DNA of 64,000 nt from Lentisphaerae bacterium ADurb.Bin242 (GCA_002069785.1 MWCA01000001.1:62001-126000); one strand, 5' to 3'. Positions 51,870-60,199 are shown, numbered from the stretch's first letter. Numbers and translations are program-made. The notes: generated by a model not told the origin, from the letters alone.

Positions 51870-53674
51870 ACAGCGAAGTGGAATCCAAAGACCTTCAGAT
51901 CCTGCTGCGGATCATGGTGACCGCGTTCGTCATCATGCTCATGCTGGCCATGATCCTGATCAAGCTCTGGAACGTCCAGGTGATTTCCGGCCGGGAATAC
52001 AACGAAAAGGCCTCCCGCCAGTACGCCCGGAACATCCGGGTCCCGGCGGTGCGCGGGTGCATCTATTCCTCCGACGGCCAGCTCCTGGCCGGAAACCGCC
52101 CCTGCTTCGAGGTCCTTTTCCACCTCTCGGAAATGAACCTTGCCGGGACCCGCAAGAAGTCGGTCGAGCACATCCTCCAGGAAGTGGGACGCGCCGAACG
52201 GGTCCTCAGCCGCGCCAGCGGAGTCACGGAGGAAGCCGTTCTCAACCACATGAAATACTTTCCCGGCATTCCGATGGCGGTTTTCAAGGACCTGAATCAG
52301 GCCGAACTGGCAAAGATCGCGGAAGTTTCCCCCGCCATCCCCGGGCTCGAACTCTCCGCCGAGGCGACCCGCTATTACCCTTACGGCTCCCTCGGCGCCC
52401 ACCTGATCGGTTATACCGGTCCGCGCGACCCCACCACGGATGAAAACCGCAGCGAGTATTTCTACTATCTGCCGGACTCCGCCGGGCGCTCCGGCGTGGA
52501 AAAAGCCTTTGACGAGGACCTCCGCGGGAAACCCGGAAAAAAACTGGTGATCGTGAACCACCGGGGCTTCGTTCACGAGGTGGTCGGCGAACCCACCCCG
52601 GCGGAGCCCGCTTCCGACATCGAACTGACGATGGACACCCGTCTTCAGGCATTGTCCGAAAAGCTCCTCTCGAATCTGAACGGAGCAATCGTCCTTCTGG
52701 ACGCCGGCGACGGGTCCGTCCTGGCGATGGCCTCCAGTCCGGGATACGACCTGAACAACTTCGTCCCCCGCATTTCCTCGCGCCGTTACCGCTACCTTTT
52801 GAATCAGGCCGGACACCCCTTCGTCAACAAAGCCGCGCAGGGCGTTTACATGCCCGGTTCGGTCATCAAGCCCCTGATCGCCATTTCCTACCTCGAAAAC
52901 GGCTTTTCTCCCGACGACATTGTGGACTGCGACGGCGCCACTCCCTTCGGAAGCACCTCCCGCATCAAATGCTGGTCCTGGCGCTCCGGCGGACACGGAC
53001 CCGTTTCCCTCGTCAAAGCCATCGAGGTCTCCTGCAACGATTTTTTCATCGAAAGCGGCATGAAGCTCGGAGTGGACCGCATTTCCGCAACCATGGCCTC
53101 CGCGGGGATCGGCTCGAAAACGGGCTTCCTCCTTCCGGAGAACGACGGCCTTCTCCCCAGCCGGGATCAATGGAAGAACTGGACCCCCTACGACACCGCT
53201 TTGATTTCCATCGGACAAGGCAAAATCCTGGTTTCGCCTCTTCAGGCGGCTTCCTACGCGGCGGCAATCGCCAACGGGGGGCTCCTCTGGAAGCCCCGGC
53301 TCGTGCGGGAAACCCGGAATCCATCGACCGGTGAGAAAAAGATTTTTCCGAGTGAACTCAAGGGAAAACTGGCGGCTTCTCCCCGGACTCTCTCACTGGT
53401 CCGGGAAGGCATGTCCAAAGCGGTCAACGAACCCGAGGGCAGTGCAAAACGCGCCCGTGTGGAAGGACTTGAAGTCTGCGGGAAGACCGGCACGGCGGAA
53501 GTGGGTTCCGGGAACAACCGTCATAAGAACACCTGGTTCATCGGGTTTGTGAAGACGTCCAGCGGCCGCACATACGCGGTCGCGGTCCTGGTTCTGCGCG
53601 GAGAATCCGGCGGCGGCACCTCGGCCCCGTTAGCCGCCCGCCTCTTCGAAAAACTCGAAGAACTCGAACTGTAA
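51866..53674 (+). CDS. mrdA: Penicillin-binding protein 2 (elongation transpeptidase)
   Basis: 602 residues. A membrane helix (15-37) is followed by the PBP dimerisation domain (RVPAVRGCIYSSDGQLLAGN, RYYPYGSLGAHLIGYTG, GRSGVEKAFDEDLRG). The transpeptidase motifs are SxxK in MPGSVIKPL, SxN in VSCND and KTG in CGKTGTAEV, all intact. It crosslinks peptidoglycan during lateral growth. Its position after mreCD is the classic arrangement. No rodA follows within the window; the next gene is convergent. Confidence 0.95.
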   Translation: MNSEVESKDLQILLRIMVTAFVIMLMLAMILIKLWNVQVISGREYNEKASRQYARNIRVPAVRGCIYSSDGQLLAGNRPCFEVLFHLSEMNLAGTRKKSVEHILQEVGRAERVLSRASGVTEEAVLNHMKYFPGIPMAVFKDLNQAELAKIAEVSPAIPGLELSAEATRYYPYGSLGAHLIGYTGPRDPTTDENRSEYFYYLPDSAGRSGVEKAFDEDLRGKPGKKLVIVNHRGFVHEVVGEPTPAEPASDIELTMDTRLQALSEKLLSNLNGAIVLLDAGDGSVLAMASSPGYDLNNFVPRISSRRYRYLLNQAGHPFVNKAAQGVYMPGSVIKPLIAISYLENGFSPDDIVDCDGATPFGSTSRIKCWSWRSGGHGPVSLVKAIEVSCNDFFIESGMKLGVDRISATMASAGIGSKTGFLLPENDGLLPSRDQWKNWTPYDTALISIGQGKILVSPLQAASYAAAIANGGLLWKPRLVRETRNPSTGEKKIFPSELKGKLAASPRTLSLVREGMSKAVNEPEGSAKRARVEGLEVCGKTGTAEVGSGNNRHKNTWFIGFVKTSSGRTYAVAVLVLRGESGGGTSAPLAARLFEKLEELEL

Positions 53675-53692
53675 GGGTTCCGGGGATGTCTT

Positions 53693-55108
53693 TCAGAAGC
53701 GGAAATCGCGGTTGCCTTCGTGGATTTCGGCGAGGTGCTTTTCGGCGATCGAACGGACTTTGTCGCTCGGGATGCGCTGGAGCTCTTCACGGATCACCTT
53801 TTCCCCCTTCGCATGGGTGTCGGGCGAGGCGTAGTCTTCCAGATACTCTTTGAGCGTCATCAGGGCGTTCGGCTGGCAACAGTTCGCGATCTGTCCGGAC
53901 TTCACCAGTTTCATGAAACGGTCGCCGGTCCGGCCTTCCCGGTAACAGGCCGTGCAGAAGCTCGGGATGAAGCCGAGCGAGAGCAGCCAGTTGACCACTT
54001 CGTCCAGGGTGCGGCGGTCGCTGACGTCGAACTGGATGGTGTCTTCCGGGCGCTCTTTTTCGGTGTAGCCGCCGACGCTGGTCCGGGAGGCGCCGCTGAT
54101 CTGCGAGACTCCCAGATGGAGCACTCTTTCACGGACCTTCTGCGATTCGCGCGTGGAGACGATCATGCCCGTATAGGGGACGCTGATCCGGATCACGGCG
54201 ACGATCTTTTCAAACACGTCGTCGGGCACCGCGTGCGGGAATTGCGCCGGATCGATGTCTTCCGCGGCGCGGATGCGGGGCACGCTGATGGTGTGCGGTC
54301 CCACGCCTTTGGCGGCTTCAAGATGTTCCGCGTGCATGAGCTGTCCGGTGAAGTCGTAGCGGTAGTCGCTGAGGCCGAACAGGACGCCCAGCCCGACGTC
54401 GTCGATTCCGCCGTCCATGGCGCGGTCCATGGCTTCCGTGTGCCAGGCGTAGTCGTGCTTGGGACCGGTCGGATGGAGTTTTTCGTAATTCTCCTTGTGA
54501 TAGGTTTCCTGGAAGAGGATATAGGTGCCGATTCCGGCCTCCTTGAGCTTGCGGTAGTTCTCCACGGTGGTGGCGGCGATATTGACGTTGACGCGTCGGA
54601 TGGCGCCGTTCTTGTGCTTGATGGAGTAGATGGTCTTGATGCTTTCGAGGACGTATTCGATCGGGCTCATCTTCGGATGTTCGCCGGTCTCCAGCGCCAG
54701 GCGCTTGTGTCCCATGTCCTGGAGCGCGATGACTTCGCGCCGGATTTCGTCCTGCGAGAGCTTCTTGCGCGTGATATGACAGTTTTCGAGGTGGTACGGA
54801 CAGTAGGTACAGCCGTTGATGCAGTAGTTGGAGAGGTAGAGCGGGGCGAAAAGGACGATGCGGCGTCCGTAAAGTTTCTCCTTGATGCGGATGGCCAGGT
54901 CGAAAATCTTCCTGTTGAGCTCCTCGTCGGTGCACTCGAGCAGCACAAGGGCGTCGCGGTGATTGACGCCTTTGCATTCCCCGGCTTTTTCGAGGATTTT
55001 TTCGATGAGCGGGCGGTTGTTCTTGTTCTCCTCCGCATAGCGCATCGAGGCGAGAATTTCATCGTGGTCGATGAATTCTTCGGCTTTCAAGGATTTCGGA
55101 TCGTACAT
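53693..55108 (-). CDS. hydG: [FeFe]-hydrogenase maturase HydG (radical SAM tyrosine lyase)
   Basis: 471 residues from ATG 55108. The radical-SAM cluster cysteines are Cys96, Cys100 and Cys103 (CINGCTYC), then YHLENCHITRKKLS and GEHPKMSPIEYVLESI. The C-terminal HydG-specific cluster is present as CTACYREGRTGDRF...GQIANCC, which distinguishes it from ThiH. HydG splits tyrosine into p-cresol, CO and CN for the hydrogenase H-cluster. Directly downstream of a TM1266-type protein. HydE, HydF and the hydrogenase itself are not in the window, but may be elsewhere. Confidence 0.95.
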   Translation of the reverse strand: MYDPKSLKAEEFIDHDEILASMRYAEENKNNRPLIEKILEKAGECKGVNHRDALVLLECTDEELNRKIFDLAIRIKEKLYGRRIVLFAPLYLSNYCINGCTYCPYHLENCHITRKKLSQDEIRREVIALQDMGHKRLALETGEHPKMSPIEYVLESIKTIYSIKHKNGAIRRVNVNIAATTVENYRKLKEAGIGTYILFQETYHKENYEKLHPTGPKHDYAWHTEAMDRAMDGGIDDVGLGVLFGLSDYRYDFTGQLMHAEHLEAAKGVGPHTISVPRIRAAEDIDPAQFPHAVPDDVFEKIVAVIRISVPYTGMIVSTRESQKVRERVLHLGVSQISGASRTSVGGYTEKERPEDTIQFDVSDRRTLDEVVNWLLSLGFIPSFCTACYREGRTGDRFMKLVKSGQIANCCQPNALMTLKEYLEDYASPDTHAKGEKVIREELQRIPSDKVRSIAEKHLAEIHEGNRDFRF

Positions 55109-55112
55109 GGTG

Positions 55113-55379
55113 TCAGTTTCCTTCCCGGGATATGTTTTGTTTCGAATAGACCGCTTTGACGCTGAGGCCGTCCAGCATGCCCAGTTTCCCGCACAGGGAA
55201 CTGATGACGTCCTGGGGGGCGTCCACGACGACGCTGATGATGCACACGCCCTTCTGCTTGTAGGGAATGCCCATGCGTCCGACGACATAGCCGGCGAATT
55301 CATGCAGGATTTTGTTGAGTTCTCCCGTTGCTTCGAGATTCTCGACGATGATGCCGATCAAGGCGATTCTTGTATCCAT
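55113..55379 (-). CDS. TM1266-family iron-only-hydrogenase system regulator (ACT-like)
   Basis: 88 residues from ATG 55379, with an AAAGGA ribosome site. MDTRIALIGIIVENLEATGELNKIL, GYVVGRMGIPY and VCIISVVVDAPQDVISSLCGKLGML match the small ACT-like putative regulator found with hydrogenase maturation genes (TM1266 fold). The C-terminal SVKAVYSK is family-typical. Function proposed but unproven. Four bases separate its stop from the hydG ATG. It is preceded by a structured leader. Confidence 0.88.
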   Translation of the reverse strand: MDTRIALIGIIVENLEATGELNKILHEFAGYVVGRMGIPYKQKGVCIISVVVDAPQDVISSLCGKLGMLDGLSVKAVYSKQNISREGN

Positions 55380-55398
55380 ACCCGCTGTCCTTTCCAAT

Positions 55399-55560
55399 AA
55401 AAAAAACCGCATTTTTCCGAGCGGGGAAAGACGCGGTCCGTCATCGTAAGGATACGAACGATTGCCACCGTCTTTCCGCTCGGGTGCTGCCCCTTGCATG
55501 TCAGAGCGATCTGCAGAACTTTGAACTTCTTCCCCGGGAAAGCTCCCTCGGAATCAGAAC
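55399..55560 (-). ncRNA. Structured leader RNA of TM1266-hydG, unknown class
   Basis: From the predicted start near 55560 the RNA can form a long hairpin: CCGAGCGGAAAGACGG (55483-55468) with CGTCTTTCCCCGCTCGG (55433-55417). The 3' arm can instead pair 55424-55421 (CCGC) with 55410-55407 (GCGG), followed by eight U (55406-55399). An upstream segment GGGGAAG can also pair with CTTTCCCC. These mutually exclusive pairings suit an attenuator or riboswitch. A free-standing 6S-like RNA of about 165 nt is the alternative. No known riboswitch consensus was recognised. Confidence 0.55.
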
Positions 55561-55566
55561 ATCCAT

Positions 55567-55595
55567 ACTATACATGGGAATGAAACGAAAAGCAA
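55567..55595 (-). promoter_or_regulatory. Predicted sigma70-type promoter of the TM1266-hydG leader
   Basis: On the minus strand TTGCTT (55595-55590), a 17-base spacer and TATAGT (55572-55567), close to consensus. Transcription would start about 55560, 180 bases before the TM1266-type ATG. Confidence 0.65.
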
Positions 55596-55636
55596 GCCGG
55601 TTTCCATGAAAAATCCGGGAATCGGGAAGAAACCAT

Positions 55637-55671
55637 AAAAACAAGCGCCGAAGTTTTTTCTCCGGCGCTTG
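55637..55671 (-). terminator. Rho-independent terminator of the queD-like gene
   Basis: On the minus strand, AAGCGCCG (55670-55663) pairs with CGGCGCTT (55650-55643), extended by one G-C pair, then G and five T. It begins about 20 bases after the queD-like stop codon. Confidence 0.85.
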
Positions 55672-55689
55672 CGGGAACTTGAAAACTGT

Positions 55690-56172
55690 TTAGAAATCCA
55701 CGGACGCAGCGTTGTCGCCGGAGTAGAATGTCAGTTTTTTGATGTTGAGTTTATCCTTGAGGAGCGAGTAGAAGACCTCGATGAGGTTTTCACAGGTTGC
55801 GACCTTCTTGACTACGACAAGCCGGCATTCCGGATAGGCTTTTGCGAGGTCGTTTTCGAAGGGCGCTCCGACCATTGTGTTGGTGGGGGCTCCGTCGCGG
55901 ATTCCCTGTTTGACATAGGTTTCGAGGATGCCCGGGAGCAGCGGGTCTTCGCGCTGCATGATGAGGGCATGGTCGAAGTTTTTGAGGACGTCCCACGCAA
56001 TGCGCTTGATGCTGTTGCAGGGATAGACGAACCCGGTGCGGGCATCGACATCGCCTTCGACTTCGATGGTGAGGCCGCCGGTGTGTCCGTGGAGGTACTG
56101 TGCTTCGCCTTCATAATTGAGGAAGCGGTGGGCGTACTGGATGTTGAGTTTGGTGATTGACCTGGTGCTCAT
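55690..56172 (-). CDS. queD: PTPS/QueD-family protein without the usual catalytic Cys
   Basis: 160 residues from ATG 56172, behind AAAGGAG. Zinc-binding residues are visible in YAHRF and LHGHTGGL, and FDHAL plus the C-terminal KLTFYSGDNA are family-like. In QueD the catalytic Cys sits three residues before LHGH; here that position is Ala (EAQYLHGH) with Glu next to it. It may thus be a PTPS-III-like variant or have a different reaction on dihydroneopterin triphosphate. It lies 37 bases downstream of a Fur-family regulator, and an inverted repeat TGTAA-N6-TTACA (56203-56218) lies before it. Confidence 0.82.
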   Translation of the reverse strand: MSTRSITKLNIQYAHRFLNYEGEAQYLHGHTGGLTIEVEGDVDARTGFVYPCNSIKRIAWDVLKNFDHALIMQREDPLLPGILETYVKQGIRDGAPTNTMVGAPFENDLAKAYPECRLVVVKKVATCENLIEVFYSLLKDKLNIKKLTFYSGDNAASVDF

Positions 56173-56202
56173 GGTGACTCCTTTTGTTTTGTGGTTGAAG
56201 GT

Positions 56203-56218
56203 TGTAACGTTATTTACA
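56203..56218. promoter_or_regulatory. Inverted repeat before the queD-like gene, possible Fur/Zur-type site
   Basis: TGTAA (56203-56207) and TTACA (56214-56218) around six bases, overlapping the end of the Fur-family gene. Short, so it may be chance; position makes an operator role possible. Confidence 0.3.
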
Positions 56219-56620
56219 TTTATCACAGGTGCCTGTGATACGAACCTCTATGTGTCTGGATTTGCCGGGAAGCGATATTGCGGCAAGCTCCATTTTTGCC
56301 GCAATGACAAAATCCGAGATGTGACCGCACTTTTCACAAATGAAATGTCCGTGCGGTTCCGTTTGAAAATCATAACGCGCTCCGACCATGTGGTCGAGCC
56401 GGCTGATGATGCCGCAGTCTGCGAATTCGTTCAATATCCGGTATATGCTCTCCCGCGTAACGGTTGGAAGATTCTGCTTCACCCGAGCCCAGATGTCATC
56501 CACATCCGGATGCGTATAGTTCTCATATATGCCGTTGTATACGGCAAGCCGCTGCGCGGTGCATTTCCAGCCGTTTCGGCGGCAGATATCCCTGAAATTT
56601 CCATAGATTCCCGAGTTCAT
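56210..56620 (-). CDS. Fur-family metal-responsive regulator
   Basis: 136 residues from ATG 56620, which has a GGTGGA ribosome site. An ATG at 56656 would add 12 residues but would lie almost at the predicted transcription start. Winged helix (KCTAQRLAVYNGIYENYTHPDVDDIW, TVTRESIYRILNEFADCGII), then ARYDFQTEPHGHFICEKCG and a second CxxC at the C-terminus (GTCDKCK), giving the structural zinc site. It may be Fur, Zur or PerR; the neighbouring queD-like gene recalls Zur-controlled QueD paralogues, but this is only suggestive. Confidence 0.92.
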   Translation of the reverse strand: MNSGIYGNFRDICRRNGWKCTAQRLAVYNGIYENYTHPDVDDIWARVKQNLPTVTRESIYRILNEFADCGIISRLDHMVGARYDFQTEPHGHFICEKCGHISDFVIAAKMELAAISLPGKSRHIEVRITGTCDKCK

Positions 56621-56663
56621 ATCTATATCCACCGAAATGTTAGTTTTATTTTTCATTTAAATA

Positions 56664-56691
56664 AATATAATAGTTATTTTTCTCTTTGCAA
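56664..56691 (-). promoter_or_regulatory. Predicted sigma70-type promoter of the Fur-family gene
   Basis: On the minus strand TTGCAA (56691-56686), 16 bases, TATATT (56669-56664). AT-rich flanks with partial inverted symmetry (AATAAC...TTATT) could also hold an autoregulatory site. Confidence 0.5.
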
Positions 56692-56830
56692 GCCGGATTC
56701 AAAAAATTTTTCATTTTTTTTTCAGAGTCAGGTGGGAGGGGTGAGAAAAACCGGACTTCCCTGCCGAATACATTCCGATGTCTCCGTAAAATGTCCGGCA
56801 CGTTGCATGAGACTCAAAAACAGAAAATGT

Positions 56831-57685
56831 TCAGATTTTTTTCTGATATTGCGTGGGACTGCACCCGAAGGCTTTTTTGAAGACGCGCGCGAAACTGGCA
56901 GCGCTTTCGAATCCGACCCGTTCGGCGATCTGTCCGCAGTTGAGCAGACGGTCCCGGAGCAGGCGCAGGGCCAGTTTCATGCGCTCCCCCGAAGCGAAAC
57001 TGCCGGGCGTCGTGCCGGTCTGGGCATAAAACACCCGGATCAGGTGTTCCCGTGAAACGCCCAGCCGTTCGGCAACGTCGGCGATGTCGAGGGAACGGTC
57101 CAGGTGATCGGTGATGATGAGCTGGGCGGCGCGGACGAGCTGGTTCGCCTTGGAGGTGACTTCCCCTTTTTCAATGGTTTCGCCGAGGAGGGCGAGGGCG
57201 TCGTGAACGATTTTCGCGCCTTCGGTCGGCGTGACGAAGCGCATATTGTGGCGCTGGCTCCGGAACGATTTGAGATAACGGACGAAACTGCCGTCCGTCG
57301 GGAGGTCGAAGACATAGCCATAGCGGACGTTCATCTCATCCGTGATCCGGACGGCGGCATCCCCTTGCATGTCGAACCAGAGAAATATCCAGGGTTCCGT
57401 GCCGTGTCCGGGATAATAATACGCGGTGTCGGGATTCCCGAGGCAGGACATGAAGGCTTTTCCGGGCGTGAGTTTATGGATGGTGTCCCTGTGACGGAAA
57501 GCGCCCTCTCCGGCGAGGGTGCAGGAGATCTGCGTGTAATTTTTCGTGCGGCCTCTTCCCTCCAGATGATAACGGGGGGAAACCTGTTTTTCCAGCACGA
57601 TTTCGTGCGGCCACGGCAGGGAGTTCATGGGGCGGAGTTGCTGGAAACGAACCTGCCAGATCCGGATTTTGTCATAAGGGGGCAT
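56831..57685 (-). CDS. AraC-family transcriptional regulator
   Basis: 284 residues. N-terminal cupin-like sensor (YTQISCTLAGEGAFRH, LTPGKAFMSCLGNPDTAYYYPG) and C-terminal double helix-turn-helix: LDIADVAERLGVSREHLIRVFYAQTGTTPGSF, then GQIAERVGFESAASFARVFKKAFGCSPTQY, the AraC/XylS signature. Diverges from the ThuA-like gene across a 143-base AT-rich region that carries two copies of TCACAAAAT, so it probably controls both itself and the ThuA-Gfo/Idh genes. Its ligand is likely a sugar but unknown. Confidence 0.94.
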   Translation of the reverse strand: MPPYDKIRIWQVRFQQLRPMNSLPWPHEIVLEKQVSPRYHLEGRGRTKNYTQISCTLAGEGAFRHRDTIHKLTPGKAFMSCLGNPDTAYYYPGHGTEPWIFLWFDMQGDAAVRITDEMNVRYGYVFDLPTDGSFVRYLKSFRSQRHNMRFVTPTEGAKIVHDALALLGETIEKGEVTSKANQLVRAAQLIITDHLDRSLDIADVAERLGVSREHLIRVFYAQTGTTPGSFASGERMKLALRLLRDRLLNCGQIAERVGFESAASFARVFKKAFGCSPTQYQKKI

Positions 57686-57694
57686 TTCAGTACC

Positions 57695-57718
57695 TCACAA
57701 AATGTATTATTAATATCA
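57695..57718. promoter_or_regulatory. Candidate AraC-family binding site near the araC-type gene
   Basis: TCACAAAAT (57695-57703) and AATATCA (57712-57718), ten bases upstream of the regulator's ATG. The same two elements recur at 57793-57811. Confidence 0.45.
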
Positions 57719-57792
57719 CTTTTTGCATATAAATATCTTCTTGAAACGAAAAATCAAGCCTCTACATTAATAAAGGTTCTTTTTTTTCTGTA

Positions 57793-57811
57793 TCACAAAA
57801 TAGAAATATCA
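57793..57811. promoter_or_regulatory. Candidate AraC-family binding site near the ThuA-like gene
   Basis: TCACAAAAT (57793-57801) and AATATCA (57805-57811), 18 bases before the ThuA-like ATG; second copy of the pair at 57695-57718, with a shorter spacing. Confidence 0.45.
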
Positions 57812-57828
57812 AATGTCTGGAGTTGGCA

Positions 57829-58575
57829 ATGGGCGCAAAAATCAGAGTGACTGTCTGGAACGAGTTCCGGCATGAGGTGAAGAATGAGAAAATCCGTGCG
57901 ATCTACCCGAACGGGATGCACACGGCGATCGGGGAAGGTCTGCTGGAGGACGGTTCTTTCGAGGTGAATTACGCATGGCTTGACAAGGATGCGGAACACG
58001 GCCTCGGTGAAGAGGTGCTGGCGAATACGGACGTCCTGATGTGGTGGGGACACACGGCCCACGGAGAGGTGAAGGATGAGATCGTCGACCGCGTGCAGAA
58101 ATGCGTGCAGGAGGGAATGGGCCTGATCGTTCTCCATTCCGGTCATTTCTCGAAGATATTCCGCCGGATGCTCGGCACCACGTGCAGCCTGAAATGGCGT
58201 GAAGTCAACGAGAAGGAGCGTATCTGGACGATTGAACCGGCGCATCCGATCGCGGCGGGGCTGCCCGAGCATTTCGAGCTCCCGCATACGGAAATGTATG
58301 GAGAACGGTTCGACATTCCCGCGCCGAAGGAGGTTGTCTTCATCACCTGGTATGAAGGCGGGGAGGTTTTCCGCAGCGGCGTCACGTTCGAACGCGGCTA
58401 CGGACGCATTTTCTACTTTGCGCCGGGACACGAAACGTTTCCGATCTACTACGACAGGAATATCCGCCGGGTGCTCTGCAACGCGGCGAAATGGGCGGCG
58501 CCCCGGATTGTCCGCTCGATCGGCTGTCCCTGCGTTCAACCCTTGGAAGAAATCAAATCCAAACTCGAAGAATAA
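57829..58575 (+). CDS. ThuA-like protein (trehalose-utilisation family)
   Basis: 248 residues from ATG 57829 with GGAG upstream; a TTG six bases earlier is less likely. Class-I glutamine-amidotransferase-like fold: [40 protein letters not shown], and [19 protein letters not shown], as in ThuA. ThuA-type proteins occur with sugar dehydrogenases and have been linked to keto-disaccharide metabolism. Followed after 14 bases by a Gfo/Idh/MocA gene, the usual pairing. Cytoplasmic. Confidence 0.9.
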   Translation: MGAKIRVTVWNEFRHEVKNEKIRAIYPNGMHTAIGEGLLEDGSFEVNYAWLDKDAEHGLGEEVLANTDVLMWWGHTAHGEVKDEIVDRVQKCVQEGMGLIVLHSGHFSKIFRRMLGTTCSLKWREVNEKERIWTIEPAHPIAAGLPEHFELPHTEMYGERFDIPAPKEVVFITWYEGGEVFRSGVTFERGYGRIFYFAPGHETFPIYYDRNIRRVLCNAAKWAAPRIVRSIGCPCVQPLEEIKSKLEE

Positions 58576-58589
58576 GGAAAATTTTCAAA

Positions 58590-59672
58590 ATGACACGGAA
58601 AAAATTCAAGGCGGGGGTCGTCGGTCTGGGAATGGGATGCGCTCACTGCGAAGGCTACCGGATGCATCCGGATGTGGAACTGGTTGCGGTGGCGGACATC
58701 GATCCGGTACGGCTGGAAGAGCGCGGACGCCAGAAACTTCAGGTTCCCCGCTGTTACAGCACGGCCGAGGAAATGTTCGAAAAGGAGAAGCTGGACATCG
58801 TTTCAGTGGCGGTTCCGAACATCCACCATTGCGACCTCACGCTCAAAGCGCTGCGGTCGGGAGCCAATGTCCTTTGCGAAAAACCCATGGCCATGAACGA
58901 AAAACAGGCGCAGGAGATGCTGGACACCGCCAAAAAGCTCAAAAAGAAGCTCGGGATCAACTTCTCCTACCGCTTCTCCCCGCAGGCACGCGCGATGAAG
59001 GACATCGTCGACAACGGCGGAATGGGCGACATCTACTTTGCGCAGTCCAACTGGTATCGGCGCCGCGGGATTCCGGGGCTCGGCATGGGGTCGTTCAACA
59101 GCCCCGGCGCAGCCGGACGCTGGTTCTTCGACAAGACCATGTCGGGCGGCGGCCCGCTGATCGACCTCGGTGTCCACCGCCTGGACTTCTGCCTCTGGCT
59201 GATGGGTTATCCCGAACCGGAATGGGTTCTGGGGACCACCTACAACAAGCTCGGCCCGGACATCGCGAAAAAGACGGGCGACGCCTATACGGTCGAAGAC
59301 CTTGCCGGCGCCATGATCAAGTTCAAGAACGGCGCGGCGATCCAGCTGGTGGCTTCCTGGGCGACCAACGTGCGCGAAAACGAGATCATGAATTCGCGCC
59401 TGGTCGGCACCCGGGGCGGACTTTTCCAGTTCAATCTGGAAGAGGGCTACCAGTTCGACATGCAGTACAGCTACGAACTCAACGGCGTCCAGTATGACTC
59501 CACTCCCCACGCCCCGTTCAAGAACATCCAGAGCGGTTATTATCTGTTCGCGGACGCGGTTGTGAACAATAAACCCTTCCTGGTCCAGCCGGAAGAAGGC
59601 GTTACCGTCATGAAAATCCTGGATGCGGTCTACCGGTCCGCCCGGACCGGGAAGCCGGTCAAAATCGGCTGA
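58590..59672 (+). CDS. Gfo/Idh/MocA-family oxidoreductase
   Basis: 360 residues from ATG 58590 after TAAGGA. NAD-binding GVVGLGMGCAHCEGY, VAVADIDP, family signature CEKPMAMN, and the substrate-domain residues GGGPLIDLGVHRLDF with conserved Asp and His. It should oxidise or reduce a sugar or polyol using NAD(P). The pairing with ThuA suggests a 3-keto-sugar type pathway, as an inference. A terminator follows at 59700-59741. Confidence 0.93.
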   Translation: MTRKKFKAGVVGLGMGCAHCEGYRMHPDVELVAVADIDPVRLEERGRQKLQVPRCYSTAEEMFEKEKLDIVSVAVPNIHHCDLTLKALRSGANVLCEKPMAMNEKQAQEMLDTAKKLKKKLGINFSYRFSPQARAMKDIVDNGGMGDIYFAQSNWYRRRGIPGLGMGSFNSPGAAGRWFFDKTMSGGGPLIDLGVHRLDFCLWLMGYPEPEWVLGTTYNKLGPDIAKKTGDAYTVEDLAGAMIKFKNGAAIQLVASWATNVRENEIMNSRLVGTRGGLFQFNLEEGYQFDMQYSYELNGVQYDSTPHAPFKNIQSGYYLFADAVVNNKPFLVQPEEGVTVMKILDAVYRSARTGKPVKIG

Positions 59673-59699
59673 TTTTCCTCAATAGCCCGCATGAGATTC

Positions 59700-59741
59700 C
59701 TCGTCCCGTGAATGTTTTTTTTCATTGGGACGAGTTTTTTT
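59700..59741 (+). terminator. Rho-independent terminator after the ThuA-Gfo/Idh operon
   Basis: CTCGTCCC (59700-59707) pairs with GGGACGAG (59727-59734), reinforced by GAATG/CATT, followed by seven T (59735-59741). Confidence 0.9.
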
Positions 59742-60199
59742 CCGCCCGTTCTGAATTGAGCGTGCCGGGCCTCGGCCGCGCTTGCGCAATGCCCGGCCGT
59801 TTCCGTTCGACGCTTCCTTCTTTCAGGAAAAATTTCCTTTTCCTGCTGTTTTCAAAGCTGCCCATCGGGAAACAGGCGTCCCATCCTGTATTTTTCATGA
59901 AATACAAAAAGATTCATAACATAAAATCAGCAAATCGGCTTTATACTATTTAACAAAGCCAATAGAATAATCCGATTTACGAATGGGAGGAGTGATCCCG
60001 ATGCAAGCACCCCCTGAAACATATAACGCAACACAACAAAGGAGGAATCCGGACAGAATACTGAACATCTGCATTGAATTGTCGGAAGATCCCGCATGGT
60101 GTCATCGGAGAATTGACACCCCAACATCCAAACCGAGTTTTTTGAAAAAGAGTCATCCAAGTCCGCCGACCGAAAGCGGACGGAACAAAAGGAAAGAAA
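59742..60199 (+). other. Long non-coding leader before the third pseudopilin
   Basis: No supported gene in about 460 bases. A GC-rich inverted repeat occurs at 59764-59797 (GCCGGGC facing GCCCGGC, with a GC-rich interior). From about 59880 the sequence is AT-rich and probably holds the promoter; the last 150 bases would be a transcribed leader. No known riboswitch core was recognised. Confidence 0.5.

Noticed and set aside
55399..55560. Known riboswitch classes (TPP, SAM-I, FMN, cobalamin, preQ1) or SRP RNA for the hydG leader
   Set aside because: None of the conserved cores was found when read on the minus strand; SRP lacks the GGAA-type tip hairpin. 6S RNA is not excluded.
59722..59907. 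Small minus-strand frame of about 60 codons after the Gfo/Idh gene
   Set aside because: It covers the terminator hairpin of the plus-strand operon and has no ribosome site or family match.
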